Counted from the first letter of the stretch, positions 27,961 to 39,420 are shown. The stretch: DNA of 64,000 bases from Nannobrachium achirus (GCA_963921795.1 OY997647.1:67244468-67308467), one strand, 5' to 3'. The notes: a model not told the origin generated them from the sequence alone. Program-made: numbers and translations.

Positions 27961-29325
27961 CTCTCAATTTAAAAGGTTGATTCTATTCCCATCTATACAA
28001 TATACTGTACATACATTTTATACAAGCTGACTTTTCTTAAGCATGTCCCTGCGGCATGTCTATGCAGCCCGTCATGTTCATACCAATTATATACTTCAAA
28101 AGATGTAGGCTATTGTTAGATTGCATGGCTTAGTGCTCAGTTTATTGTCCCTATTGATCATTTGACACTGACCACATGTAATGGTTGTGAATTCTATTCA
28201 GAGCAGTTTTCTCTGCAATACATGCTATGTTATTAAGTGTACTGTATCCAATACATTATTTGAAAGCATACAGCTTCTTCATTGACTCACTCTGTAACAA
28301 GTCAAACCTATTACTAAGAAACTGCATGTATCTTGAAAAGTGTTTTAGTTATGGCTGAATGTTATGAATGCAGGTCTGAGGATAATCACAAATGAAAAGT
28401 GGGAAATGTGTTCTATACTTTGTTTTATTGGTCCAGGTCAATTGTCAGCATTGGGCTATCTTAATATATATATTATAGAGTAGTAGGCCTGGAATTGCTC
28501 ATTTTAGAGGCAAGGTCACTTGGCCTTTGGTGTTTTTTTGTTTGTTTGTTTTTTAGGGCACAAAGGCCAATGCCAGGGCAAGAAGGCCAGTTGTTTGAAA
28601 TAATTTGTTGAATTTAAGGGTTAGGAATGATAACCTACTGTAATCTGCAGTGAAATAGATAAATGGTGGTATTTACAATCTGATCCATGTGTTAAGATTT
28701 CAGAATCTCAACAAAAGACTCTACATGTCTACATGACAAGAAGGAGACACTGGTGTCTACTGTACTTGACAAGAAAGAGGAAGTGCTACAGTCAGCTGGG
28801 GCATTAAGGCCACTGTGGCCTCAGGTCTTGCCATTGGTTTGAGGGGCACAATGCCCTGTACAGTAGGATGGCGTGTGACCATACCTCTATTACCAAAATA
28901 GATTCCACTGTGTTAAGAGTTGAGCATGATAAGCATAATTAGCCACTTCATGGCAAATACACTTTGAACAGAACCAAGTGTGGTATGCGTTGGGTATACT
29001 TTTTGTGGTTTTAAGACATTCAATGCCTTGATAACAATTGAACTGCTGACCGTTGCTGGCTTTGGAACAATTTTCAGAATAAGATCACTTTATATGTAGG
29101 GTATGCTACATTATAATGCATGATTATCTCAAAATACATGCATATCTATAATTCCTATGACCATCTAGCAGGTATTTTAAAACCTTAAATTAAGTTTTAA
29201 TGACAGTGGCATGTTTTGAATATTTTAATATTAGGAGGTAGAAGTGACAAATGATCTTCCAGCTAAGGTGACCTCTATGACCATGTTTTTGTGTGTATAA
29301 TGCTGAGGAAGTATTTCGACTTTGT
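27961..29325. other. No recognised feature
   Basis: AT-rich unique-looking sequence. I see no exon, tandem array or clear mobile element. Confidence 0.4.
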
Positions 29326-29329
29326 ATAA

Positions 29330-29645
29330 ATAAGTCTTAGCCCACAGACCCCCATTTGAAAAAATATGCCAGTGACCCCCGTAAGAGAAGATTTGTCTGA
29401 TTTCCAACCATTTTAATTTCAATGACCCCCATTTTACATGCATTAGGCTATGGACCCCATTTAATGGCATTCTATCCCCCGAGACCCAGATTTATATTGT
29501 AGAAGCAGTACACTCCGAGTTACAGACCCATAAGGATCCATTTGGTTCCTAACTATCATTTAGCTGGGGACCTGCTGGAACTCCCACAAGTCCCACAAGG
29601 ACACCTGGGTGTCCCCAGAAGCCACTTTGAGAACTAATGCTTCAG
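29330..29645. mobile_element. hAT-like MITE remnant
   Basis: Repeated GACCCCCATTT and ATGGACCCC motifs, ending in CACTTTGAGAACTAATGC. It resembles 36195-36420. Confidence 0.5.
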
Positions 29646-30340
29646 GGGAATCCTTTTGCATGGTGGTGCCAGGGGCCTGCAGAAGCAATAATATCGCTGC
29701 TTATATCTAACCTCTATATTTACCTTCAATTATAATACTTCTACAATACATTATATTTGGTACAGTAGGTTGCCTAGTTGTCTCCAATATGCCTCATAGC
29801 TATTGTTTTGGAACAGCTTATCTTGTTATATGGTTCAGCCAGTCCATGGAAGCAGCTACAGTAACAGTAGAACTATGATCTCTCCCCTGTTCTCTTGGCA
29901 GAACTACCGTACCACTGACATGTGTTATTGTACTTCTCCCCATGATATCATGTACAAAAAGCATAACCATCACCACATAGAATATTGTCTGGTCTCCTAC
30001 TTGCCTTATCGATTACTGATTGATCCAGAATTCCACAACAGGCCCATTTTCTCAAAATACGCCTATGTATAGAAAACGTTTCTGGGTCCAAGACATTTCC
30101 AGTAGTCTATTTTGTAATAGAGGTATTGTCACATCAGTGGCTGCCGTACTAATACAATATAAAGTTAAACATAAATATCAATATAAAAACAGAACCCCAA
30201 AGTGACAATTATGAGTAATAGCAAAAATAGTAGATTACAACTGGAGAATAAACATGTGGTGTCTGTCAAGTTGTGTCAACAAGAATATTATTATTCATCA
30301 GGGAAAGCTGACAACAAGGACACAGAGGCATTTATTTCTA
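29646..30340. other. No recognised feature
   Basis: Open frames here are short and lack splice or homology support. Confidence 0.4.
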
Positions 30341-30344
30341 GGTA

Positions 30345-30600
30345 CAGGATTTATTTCTTGGTGGATTTCTCGTCTTCTTGGAGAGAAGAACAGCCTGGAT
30401 GTTGGGCAGCACACCACCCTGAGCGATGGTCATTCCACCCAGCTGCTTGAGATCCTTGTCGTTCCAACAGGCAGCTGGAGGTGACAGCGGATGATACGGG
30501 TCTTCTTGTTGTCACAGGCAGCGTTTCCAGCCAACTCCAGGATCTCAGCATGTATCTCCATCTCCTGCAGGCACGTCTTCTGCATCTTAGAAAGGATGAG
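30345..30600 (-). pseudogene. Histone H2A fragment, opposite orientation
   Basis: The minus strand reads [20 protein letters not shown], then RII, HLQLPV, then in other frames [19 protein letters not shown] and a C-terminal EKSTKK with stop. At least two small frame changes break it. It shares AEILEL and the unusual NAACDNKKT (NAARDNKKT in normal H2A) with the plus-strand fragment at 27713, so the two derive from one another or from one source. Confidence 0.88.
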
Positions 30601-31407
30601 AAGGAAGAGAGTTCAGAATCATCTTCTAAAAGAACAAGTTTCAAACCTTAAAATAAAAACAATTTGGTTAATGCCAATAAATACTACAATGTATCTGCTC
30701 GACAAGACCAATTGTACCAATAGTACAAATACAAATTACTGTGCCAGACAACACAGAACGGTTACAGATCACTATCTGGCACACACCGTATAGTTTCACG
30801 TGAGCCCTACTGTTCCAAATTTTGCACAGCACGCACACGCGTATGCATACACAGTACAGTAGGCAGCAATAATTTGTCATTAATTTTCTCACGTATATGC
30901 CTACCCCTATTAGTGTAGGAGTATACTCCATTGTGGCATGCTTCTTGTATTTTAATAGAGATAGATAGTAGATAGAATCATTTGTTTTTCTTTGTGGGGA
31001 ATTCTGATGAAAAAAAGGCTGCTTGGGTATTGTGTTGCTGCATTGGGATTAGGATTCATACGTTTCAGGAATCGAAAGATATCTGTTTATCACAGAGTTT
31101 CTATTTGCAAAATATGAATATGTAAAGCCACATGCAAAGGAGAACATATATTTATGTGCTGTGGACAACGACTCTGTCTGTCTGACAATACGCTTCAGGT
31201 TTCGCTTTAATCGCGGTAAATCATGGCTGTGTGAATGTGGCCCTACTGTCTAGTGTTAACTAAATGTATGAACATCAGGACATTGACATCATTGTTTACA
31301 CATAATATATGTATATACGTGCATTTTAACACACTGTACATTGAAACGTTCTACTAACAGACTGACAACATGGTTGATAAAAATAAAGGAATGTGTTTTT
31401 AATGTAC

Positions 31408-31576
31408 CTGTGCAAGGAGCTGTTGCCCACTGGGCCCTGCCTGGTACACCTTCAGCAGCACTTGGTCTGGTCCCCGGTTCCCCAACACAAGGTCCTTGAG
31501 CAGCAGGTGACTCTACAGGGGTACATGGTCTGGACTCTTGCATGCAAACCACCTCATTTTCATCCTCCTCCTCATC
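31408..31576 (-). CDS. Unknown gene, acidic exon
   Basis: Encodes DEEEDENEVVCMQESRPCTP, then VESPAAQGPCVGEPGTRPSA and AEGVPGRAQWATAPCT. The acceptor is CACTCAG and the donor GTACAT. Low-complexity and probably disordered. The next exon was not found. Confidence 0.55.
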
Positions 31577-34500
31577 CTGAGTGAACAGTAAATGTTAAGT
31601 GTAGATTTGTTAATGTCGGTTAAGAACTGGTTGGTTGATTGAAGAATGTGTTTGCTGGTACACTGGTACAAGTACAAGGTCAACCAAAAGGAGATCCTAG
31701 AAAGCTCTACGGCTCATTTCCACAGGAACCACTCTTTAAGTCATGGGTCTACAATGTTTTCAGGCCAAGGACCCCTTGGTTAAGAGATGAAGCAGGGACC
31801 CCCACAACCTTTTCATAGATTCCATATAGTTTCATCGTTTGACAGCACAATCAGTGTATTTTGGATTCATGTCAGTTTGTGTTTTCAGATATTTTACCAC
31901 TTGAGCTGTCATTAGCTAATAAACTTTACCTTTTACTCTACTTAGTTTGCCCTTTTTCCCCTCTACACAAAACCTCTTTGCCGAAAATAGCTGATCTATA
32001 AGCTCATAACGCCCCGCAGCGCAAGGCGTTGTGAGCTTGTAGATCTGCTATTTTTGGCTACAGTTATCAGAATATGGCCACTAGGGTTCAAGTTGTTTAA
32101 TATAAAAAGGATTGCCTGCTTTAAGTATCTCATATTACATTGAAAGACAGACGGATAGAACATAGTACTTTATCTAGGATAACATCAATTCCAAAAGCAG
32201 AAAGAGCATAACATCAAATAAAAAGGCAGGAAAAAGGGGTGGGGGGAGCATGGGGGCTTAGTCAATTTACAAGTCACAGGTAGCAGCTGTCTGAAGGTGA
32301 CTTTTCATACCAATTTTGAAGGAGGCTAGGGATTTGCTTTCCTTTAAGGCTTGTGGAAGGGCGTTCCACATGTTGATGGTATAGCAGGAGAACGAGTTAG
32401 AGCCTTGTTTAGTCTTAAATCTACGTTGATGATTAGTGGAGCTGCCTCTGGTGTTGTGATCGTGAACATCCTTGACCTTTAGGAAGTAGTTTGTCAGGGT
32501 ATCTTGGAGGTGTAGTGTATCTTGTACACCAGGCCCATTGCAAGATGCTGTACTCAGTCAGCTACTTTCAGCCATCCCACGTTTTCGTGGTGATGATCGG
32601 TAAGGTGGGCCAGAGGAGGAAGACCAAGCACAACCCTAATTAGTTTGTTCTGAGCTGTTTGGAGCTTTAACTTTAAGGCAGCTGGGGCATCGTGATACCA
32701 GACAAGGACTCCGTAATCAATGAGGGCCCCAATAAGAGCACCTCCTAGGGTCTTTCGAGATTTAATATTGATCAGCGGGGCAACCCTTTGCAAAAAAAGG
32801 AATTTGTTGGTTGACTTTATTGATTACCTTGGTAGTCAGTTTTTCACTGGATAGGTTAGCCTCCAGGATGCAACCCAGGTAGCAGATGTTTTTTTTTCTT
32901 GCCATCACAGTGTCACCTACTTTAATTATGAAGTTCTCAAAGTTTCTGACTAGATCCAAAGAGGATACATTCAGTTTTACCTTGGTGAATTGAGAGTATG
33001 TTGTCTAAGGGCCTTTTCAACCTGCAATATATCTCTGCCTGAGACTAGGAGAGCCGAGTCATCCGTGAACAGAAACAGATTGCAGTCAGAAGCAGATGTC
33101 AACTTTTTACAGCTTTGTTCTCACAAGCCTGGGGTAAAGTGTGAATTTTTCTTACCGGAGTTTCTGAGTGAGATGACTCTCCTTTGCACTCCTTATCATG
33201 CGGTTCCAACTCATGAAGCGGCATGCAAGTGGAGCAATGCTTGCATTTCACCTTTGGCATCATGGCGAATATGGCGAATTCTGGTGCATCAAGTGCCAGC
33301 GGCGTAAGGTCCAACTCATCTTGAAGAGGAACTATGTATAAGGACTGTTTTCCTCCTGCCGAGAGAGACACACACATTCAAAAGATAACAAAATATATGT
33401 TGCTATATAATGCACAATTTACAATTTAAGCATTTAGCAAACACTTTTAATCCAAAGCGACTTACAATAAGCAAGGTAATACGTCTACATACATCAGATG
33501 CAAAGAAATCATAGGCTAATCAAGGAAAACAGTTGGACAACAAGCAGGTAATACAACATCATCATATAACAAATGCAGAGAAATATTAGGCAAATCTGAT
33601 GGCTAAGGTGGAGTGTGAATAGGTGAGTCTTAAGATCATGGCACAATTTAGGGATGAGTCTGGAGTTCTAAGTGCAGCTGGGAGTTTGTTCCACAGCTTG
33701 GGGGCCAATAGGGCGAAAAGCCTAGGACGAGTGGATCGTTGTCCTGCGGTTTTTAGTGCTGGTGCTGTCAGTATCCCTGTGTTGGCTGTTCTGAGTGCAC
33801 TAAGGGGGTTGTAATGTTCAATCAGGCTTTGGAGTTATGGAGGTGTCAGACCTTTCAAGGATTTGAAGGCCAGCATCAGTGTTTTGTATTCTGTGCGGGC
33901 AGCAACCGGAAGCCAGTGGAGGGACCGGAGAAGGGGGGAGAAGTGAAAACTTTGGTTGGTTGAAGACCAATCGTGCTGTGGCATTTTGGATCAATTGGAG
34001 AGCTTTAGGTGATGTAACCAGGGTTTTGTCTACAGATATGGAACCGACGTCACCAGGGTGTTGTCTACACAGATATGGTGAGATCCCGCATGGGGGAGGA
34101 CTTAGCTTGGAACAAGAGAGTAGCTCCAGCTCCATAGACAATAGTTAGTTGCGACCGTAGGTCGCATTTACTACCAAAACCTCCACCGGCTGTCCGTCTG
34201 TCAGTGAGTCAGTCAGTCAGTCAGTCACACTTTTGCCCTGCTTATATCTCCACAACATCCATGCCAAATTTTGCACACACACTCCTTACCTGCCAAACTA
34301 CAACCTCCAAGGACCCCCGGAGCTCCAGGGAAACCCCAGGACCCTGGGGGACCCCCAGGTGTAAAAAATGACCAAATGTGCAAAAATGACCAAATGACCA
34401 CCCCAACGGGGCTGCTCACGGGGAATTCCTGGGGACCACCCACTCCTGGTGCTCTAGAACGGATGCAAAAGTGGTGGCGCCCCCAGTGGAGGACCCCCTC

Positions 34501-37200
34501 CACTGCAGCTCACATAAAATGCCGTAACTCCTACAGATTTTGCCCTAAAATCTCGAAAATCCCTACACAGCATGTCATCAACATGGATCAAGAAGATTTT
34601 GGAAAAACAAATTTTTGCCCTATTTGCTCCCGATTAGGGAGTCTTACTGGTTATATAGGGTTTAGTTATAGTTATATAGGGTTTCCGGGTTTAAATTGGT
34701 TAATAATGACTAGGCCATTAAATGCATTTATAGCAAATTGTATAAGACTAGAATCAGTTTGATTTCCTTACCTCTGCATCTCAGAATGCTGGGGCTGGTT
34801 GGCTCTGATCGTTGACATGAGGCGCCGAATGTCAGCAGGTGACTGCTTGTCAAACTGGAATGACAGTTACGTTGTTAACGGTTAATACAAATGCTGTCAA
34901 CAAGAGAACACAGAGCATAAAGCCGAGTGACAGCCTCACGCTGATTTAGATTTTGTCTCTGTTGCCACAATATGATCCCTAGGACACCACAGGCCTAAGT
35001 CACAGTGTGAATGAACACATTATCCTTACCTGCGGCTGTTGTCGGACACTGGCCGGCGGTACCTGTGGCCATCCAGTCTCGATCTGCGTTCTGCACAGAG
35101 ACAAAATGAGAAGTTGTTGTAAAGGCCCCCCCCCCCCACACTAACACTAGTCTAGTGCTGTTAAGAATGCTTAAAGGAGTAGTTCACCCCCGAAATAAAA
35201 TTTTAGTCATGGCTTGGAGACAATAGCATTTGTCACATTCCTAGGACATTCGGGTCCCCATCCGGAATCAAAGGGGGGAAATTCATTCTAACAATTTTAT
35301 TTTTGTCTTAAGAATGTGACAAATACAAATAATACAATTGAACTCCATGTCTGCAAGGCATAAGTAATCAATAGAAAAAAAGTCATTAAGCCATTAAATG
35401 CACTTCTGTATAGCAACATTGTACAAACAGCTTGATCTTTACCTGTGCATCAGTGTGTGGCCAGGCATAGGCCGGTTGGCCCCGCTTAGGCCGTAACTAG
35501 TTGATGGCTCATCAAGCTGGAATGACAATTAAGTCGCATAGGTTAATTAAACTAGAACGATGCAACAGCCTCACGCATAACTATAATTTGTCTCTGTTGC
35601 CCAACTATGACCTGTCCTTACATAAGCCTGTGGTCTGACTCTGCCCGGCTGTGTCGTTCCTGGCTTCATCTGCGTTCTGGAAGGAGACAAAATGAGAACT
35701 TTTCATGGGTCACGTCTGCACAGCACACTAATTAACACTAATGCTATTAAGAAAGCTTAAGCCATTAAATGAAATTCATAGCAAGTACTTTCCGTATAGC
35801 AACATTGCGTATCTTTACCTGTGCATCGGAGGAGTGTGACCAGGCACAGGCCGGTTGCCTCCGCTATGGGTTGGCTGCTCGTCAAACTGGAATGACAGTC
35901 AAATCACTACGGTTAATTAAAATTGTTACAATGAGAGCACAGAGCATAAAACCCATGCATGATTAGTTACAGTCTCTGTTGCCCCACTAGGAACACATGA
36001 TGAGCAGATGTATGTGTGAATGAATACATTATCCATACCCAAGCCTGGGGTGGTCTGACACTGCCTCCTGGTCGGTTCTGCATTCTGCCATGGATACAAG
36101 GAAAAGTTATTGTCGAAAAGGCAAGACCATAATACATACATGGCATGGCTACGAAAGCGTTTTGGTTAAGACTGTCAGTAGGCACTTTTATAGGGCAGTG
36201 GTTCGCAAACCTTTTCATGTCAAGAATAAAGATCCCCCAAACTGACACTTAATAGACTGTGGAACCCCATTTGAAAAGATATGCCAGCGACCCCCATTAG
36301 AGAAGGTTTTCACGACTCTAGCAGTGGTTCTCATTTCAAGGGCCCCCAGTTAGACATGCATTAGTCTATGGACCCCTTTTAAGGATATTTCTTCCTCTAG
36401 GATCACAATTTATATTGTAAAATCTACGTTATTTTAATTCTGAGTGTACAAATGGGCTAGCCTCCATTTGGTTCCAGTTTGACATGCAATAGGCTAGTAT
36501 GGACCACCATTAAATGGTACCTCTAGGATCCACACTTATATTGTAAAAACGATTAACATCGCTTAATTACATTAACAAAGTCTACAAATGGATTAATAAT
36601 AATAATCATCAATGACTTTATTTGTATAGCACCTTTCATGACATGAAATGCAGCTCAAAGTGCTTTAAAGGGGGAAAACGAAGCACAGATGCTTAACAGA
36701 AAAGCAAAAATGATAGGGTCCACTTGGTTCCAGTTTGAAATGCATTAGGCCCCCATTTAATGGCATTTGGGGGACCCCGGGGGGCATTTGGGAACCAGTG
36801 TTTTATGGTACAGTGTAGTTTGCGTTGGTTATGGTGATTACAGTGTATGGTATGGTCCTTACTGTACAGTGTACAGCAGCAGAACTTCGTCGTGATTATG
36901 TTCAGTACTAATACTGGGTTTCCAGAAGAACTATTCTATCAACATAAGTTTAGTAAAGTTTGCAACAACACACGGGGCGAAGACGGCACCTGCTACACAT
37001 GTGTTTCAGCGCACATGCAGCGCCAGCGGCCAACTGTAAAAACTATCATTTAACGAAATAAAGTCAACTTAATGTGATAAAGTTAAAGCGAACCAACTAA
37101 AATCATACTTACGCATCGACTCTCTGTGTGGAGAGTGGACTGTGGACTCCTCTGGAGTCGAATTAAGCGGCGGTGGAGGCTGCGTGGGGTCCAAGCAGCA
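31408..37200 (-). CDS. Small multi-exon gene with tandemly duplicated exon pairs, product unknown
   Basis: Well-formed splice sites define a 5' untranslated exon ending at 37113 and coding exons 36039-36084, 35819-35886, 35622-35676, 35443-35516, 35030-35090, 34772-34854, 33156-33355 and 31408-31576. The ATG in 36039-36084 gives MQNRPGGSVRPPQAW, and the next five exons join in phase. They alternate between an upstream type (TQMKPGTTQPGRVRPQAY, TQIETGWPQVPPASVRQQPQ) and a downstream type (FDEQPTHSGGNRPVPGHT, LDEPSTSYGLSGANRPMPGH, FDKQSPADIRRLMSTIRANQ), which are three rounds of one duplicated pair. The 33156 exon has a Cys/His cluster (KCKHCSTCMPLHELEPHDKEC without its last residue is visible). 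The phase from 34772 to 33355 does not match, so an exon is missing or was lost; the 3' end is also not found. The Cys-rich part faintly recalls the fish G2E3/HECT-like genes, from memory only. Confidence 0.6.
31740..32110. mobile_element. hAT-like MITE with palindrome
   Basis: A close relative of 20283-20712, with a nearly complete GATCTACAAGC palindrome at 31982-32056 where the 20.5-kb copy keeps only one arm. It lies in an intron of the unknown gene. Confidence 0.72.
32130..33090 (-). mobile_element. LINE remnant, CR1/L2-like reverse transcriptase end
   Basis: Minus-strand pieces read YLGCILEANLSSEKLTTKVI, LIGALIDYGVLVWYHDAPAA and LKLKLQTAQNKLIRVVLGLP with frame breaks between. This is the C-terminal part of a CR1/L2-group LINE polymerase protein. 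The 5' part is missing. It sits next to the Cys-rich exon of the unknown gene. Confidence 0.78.
33156..33355 (-). CDS. Unknown gene, Cys-rich exon
   Basis: Open for 66 codons: GKQSLYIVPLQDELDLTPLA, then LDAPEFAIFAMMPKVKCKHC and STCMPLHELEPHDKECKGES. The C-x2-C spacing followed by His and Cys suggests a small zinc-binding motif. The acceptor is CGGCAG and the donor GTAAGA. It joins exon 31408-31576 in phase (ETP then DEEED). Confidence 0.6.
33410..34145. mobile_element. LINE-type non-coding remnant with retroposon tail
   Basis: Starts with the tail AAGCATTTAGCAAACACTTT and continues with GAGTTTGTTCCACAGCTTGG and CCGGAAGCCAGTGGAGGGAC, sequence common in fish genomes. No intact coding frame. 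Confidence 0.55.
34150..34755. mobile_element. Dispersed repeat, class unknown
   Basis: CGACCGTAGGTCGCA, TCAGTCAGTCAGTCAG and CCAAATTTTGCACACACACT followed by CTCCTACAGATTTTGCCC. Related to 6180-6665. Fills most of the gap where an exon of the unknown gene seems to be missing. Confidence 0.4.
34772..34854 (-). CDS. Unknown gene, pair 3 downstream exon
   Basis: Encodes FDKQSPADIRRLMSTIRANQ plus PQHSEMQ, between CATTCCAG and GTAAGG. The flanking introns of all pair exons are alike too (CTGTCATTCCAG, CATTTTGTCTC), so the duplicated unit included intron. Confidence 0.62.
35030..35090 (-). CDS. Unknown gene, pair 3 upstream exon
   Basis: Encodes TQIETGWPQVPPASVRQQPQ between GTGCAG and GTAAGG. 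Confidence 0.62.
35171..35395. mobile_element. TTAA MITE fragment
   Basis: Begins TTAAAGGAGTAGTTCACCCC and shares CATCCGGAATCAA with the complete copy at 38344-38666; the second end is degraded. Confidence 0.65.
35443..35516 (-). CDS. Unknown gene, pair 2 downstream exon
   Basis: Encodes LDEPSTSYGLSGANRPMPGH plus TLMH, between CATTCCAG and GTAAAG. It shares NRPMPGHT-MH with the pair 1 exon (NRPVPGHT-MH). Confidence 0.62.
35622..35676 (-). CDS. Unknown gene, pair 2 upstream exon
   Basis: Encodes TQMKPGTTQPGRVRPQAY between CTTCCAG and GTAAGG. Confidence 0.62.
35819..35886 (-). CDS. Unknown gene, pair 1 downstream exon
   Basis: Encodes FDEQPTHSGGNRPVPGHTPP plus MH. Bordered by CATTCCAG and GTAAAGA. 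It leaves two bases that complete Arg with the next exon. Confidence 0.62.
36039..36084 (-). CDS. Unknown gene, first coding exon
   Basis: The acceptor is TGGCAG and the donor GTATGG. It starts one base before ATG and encodes MQNRPGGSVRPPQAW. It is the first upstream-type unit of the duplicated pair series. The previous exon has a stop in the joining frame and no ATG, so this ATG is the likely start. Confidence 0.6.
36195..36815. mobile_element. hAT-like MITE remnants
   Basis: Begins CAGTGGTTCGCAAACC and ends GGGAACCAGTG. Contains several GGACCCC motifs, with a second insertion (GACTTTATTTGTATAGCACC, a common fish LINE-like tail) near 36610-36700. Confidence 0.55.
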
Positions 37201-37239
37201 GCAACGCTAGCCTAGCCTAGCATAGCTCTATTAGCTGTA

Positions 37240-37504
37240 AAGGTGGGAAGCTCGCGAACGAATCGAGTCTTTTGAACGGCTCTTTGAAATGAACGATATG
37301 ATTCGGTTCACAGTAGCGAGCGCCGAGCCGTTCCTTTCTAATGAAACAGTGGTGGGAAAACATGTATAGGGTTGAAGTTATTTGTAATTATGATCAGAAT
37401 CTACAAAGTAACTAGTAACTCGAATGAGCCAGTCTTTTGAACGGCTCTTTGAAAGGAACGGATCCCAGAGATCCGGCTCACTTCAAAGAGCCATAAATCC
37501 CATC
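37240..37504. mobile_element. Non-autonomous repeat with GAACGGCTCTTTGAA
   Basis: CTTTTGAACGGCTCTTTGAA occurs twice with GAGCCGTTCC inverted. It ends CCCATCTCTACTG. A common fish repeat, probably hAT-like. Confidence 0.5.
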
Positions 37505-38213
37505 TCTACTGCAGCACACGGCAGCAGTGCCCTGTCCGTCAGACCCGGTCAGACCCGGTCAGACCCCGAGAGACCAATGGAGAGGCGTGTTACATGAAGA
37601 AGGCTCTGGGACACGCCTCCTGACCTTGAACTTGCAGAAAATGAATCGCAAACAAAGAAAAAAAATTCGAGACCAAAAACTTAGAAAAAAAAAGTAAAAA
37701 AAAAAAAAAAAAAAGCAAAAAATAACTTTATTTCACAAACTGGAAAAACACATTCAAATAATTTGTTTTAGCACACAAAAGTTTTGCTTGATTTATTTTT
37801 AAATATGTTTGCTTAGTTTTAAAAGTTTTGTTCTCAAGTTTTTTTCTTCATTATTATTATTATTTTGCTTGCAAATATTGAGTTTAAAAGTTTTGTTCTC
37901 GATTTCTTTTTTCTTTATTAGTATTATAATTATAATTTTGCTTGCAATTATATATTTTTTGATTGCTGTTTGAATTTCTTTGCTTGGACTTTTATTTTTT
38001 TTGCTTGTGGTTACATTTCTTTTGCTCTGTTTTTATTTTTTTTATCTCTGTACTTTTTATTTTGCTTGGATAAAAGTTTTTTGCTCTGTTTTTATTTTTT
38101 CTCTCTCGATTTTTATTTGTTTGCTTTTGACATAAAGTTTTTTGCTCTGTTTTTATTTTTTCTCTCTCGATTTTTTTTTTGATTGAGTATTAATGAGACA
38201 AAAAACACTCCAT
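37505..38213 (-). repeat. Right arm of the large inverted repeat
   Basis: Inverted partner of 25866-26545. It has one extra block (about 60 bp of CTCTCTCGATTTTTATT) from internal duplication. Its outer end is ACTCCATA, matching TATGGAGT at the left. Confidence 0.85.
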
Positions 38214-38343
38214 ATGCTTCTCAGAGAATTAATTCATTAATTAATTCAAGAAAGTAAAGCAAACATCAGCCTTAAAACAGGCAATACTAAACGTGTTCTT
38301 TCAGTTGGCATTACTGCACACTGCAGGTCTACTGGGTTTATCC

Positions 38344-38666
38344 TTAAAGGAGTAGTTCACCCCAAAATGACTTTTTTTCTATTGATTACTCATGCCATGG
38401 AGAGTAGAGGTCAATAATTATTTTTAGTTTTTTGTCCCATTCCTAAGACAAAAATGGGATAACAATAAATTTACCCCCATTCGTTCCGGATGGGGGCCCG
38501 TTTCGAAACGCGTCCCCATCCGGAATCAATGGGGGTAAATTTACTCAAATCAAATTTTTGTCTTAGGAATGTGACAAAAAACAAAACATATTATTGAACT
38601 CAAGTCTCCATGGCCTGAGTAATCAATAGAAAAAAAAATAATTTTGGGGGTGAACTACTCCTTTAA
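38344..38666. mobile_element. TTAA-flanked palindromic MITE
   Basis: Ends TTAAAGGAGTAGTTCACCCC and its inverse, with TTAA at both borders as in piggyBac-like elements. The two halves pair over most of their length, including CCCCATCCGGAATCAATGGG. Confidence 0.8.
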
Positions 38667-38693
38667 TGCAATAATAATATTTAAGCCTGCTAC

Positions 38694-38786
38694 CATTCAT
38701 TCATTCGTCCGTCCGTCCGTCCGTCCGTCCGTCCGTCCGTCCGTCCTGCATCCATCCATCCATCCATTCATTCATTCATTCATTCA
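38694..38786 (+). repeat. (GTCC)n and (ATTC)n array
   Basis: Tetranucleotide runs of GTCC, CATC and ATTC. Confidence 0.9.
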
Positions 38787-39002
38787 GGATATAAATATAA
38801 AGATTGTCCTTTTGGGTTTTGGGGAGAAGCAAACATGTCCAACACAACGCTGGTTTCTACAGGAAGTGACAGCCCATATAAGGAGTGGTGTGACTGACTA
38901 CAGTGCAACGGTGGCACTACAGCGCCCCTCTGTGGCATAATGCTGCACACACAAGCAGTAAAGACAGAACCACTATATTACACAGAACTGAGGAGCGCAC
39001 CG

Positions 39003-39420
39003 TCTTCAACAGGGGGTCCGGGACCCCTAGGGGGTCCTCAGAGTTACTACAGGGGGACCTCCAAATCTTTGAGTGATAGGAACTTTTTTTTTCTTCTCCT
39101 TTTTATATTAACCACTTGAACCCTAGCATCCATATTCTGAGAACTTTAGCCATAAAATAGCAGATTTTCACACACATATTTTCGGCAAAGAGCTTTGGTG
39201 TAGAGGGTAAAAAGAGCAGACTGAGTACATAGTGAAAGGTCAAGTATTGACGATTCAAGTGGTTAAATATCTGAAAACACAAATTGACATGAATCCAAAA
39301 TACACTGATGATTGTGCTGTCAAACAATGAAACTATATGGAATCTATGAACAGGTTGTGGGGGTCCCTGCTTCATCTCTCTCTCAACTAAGGGGTCCCTG
39401 CTTCATCTCTCTCAACTAAG
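39003..39420. mobile_element. hAT-like MITE, inverted relative of 20283-20712
   Basis: TCTTCAACAGGGGGTCCGGG through CAACTAAGGGG. The palindrome site is present only as a degraded stub (ATAGCAGATTTTCACACACA). Confidence 0.72.

Noticed and set aside
37970-38182. Phe-rich membrane-like frame
   Set aside because: It lies in the T-rich tract of the inverted arm and reflects base composition only.
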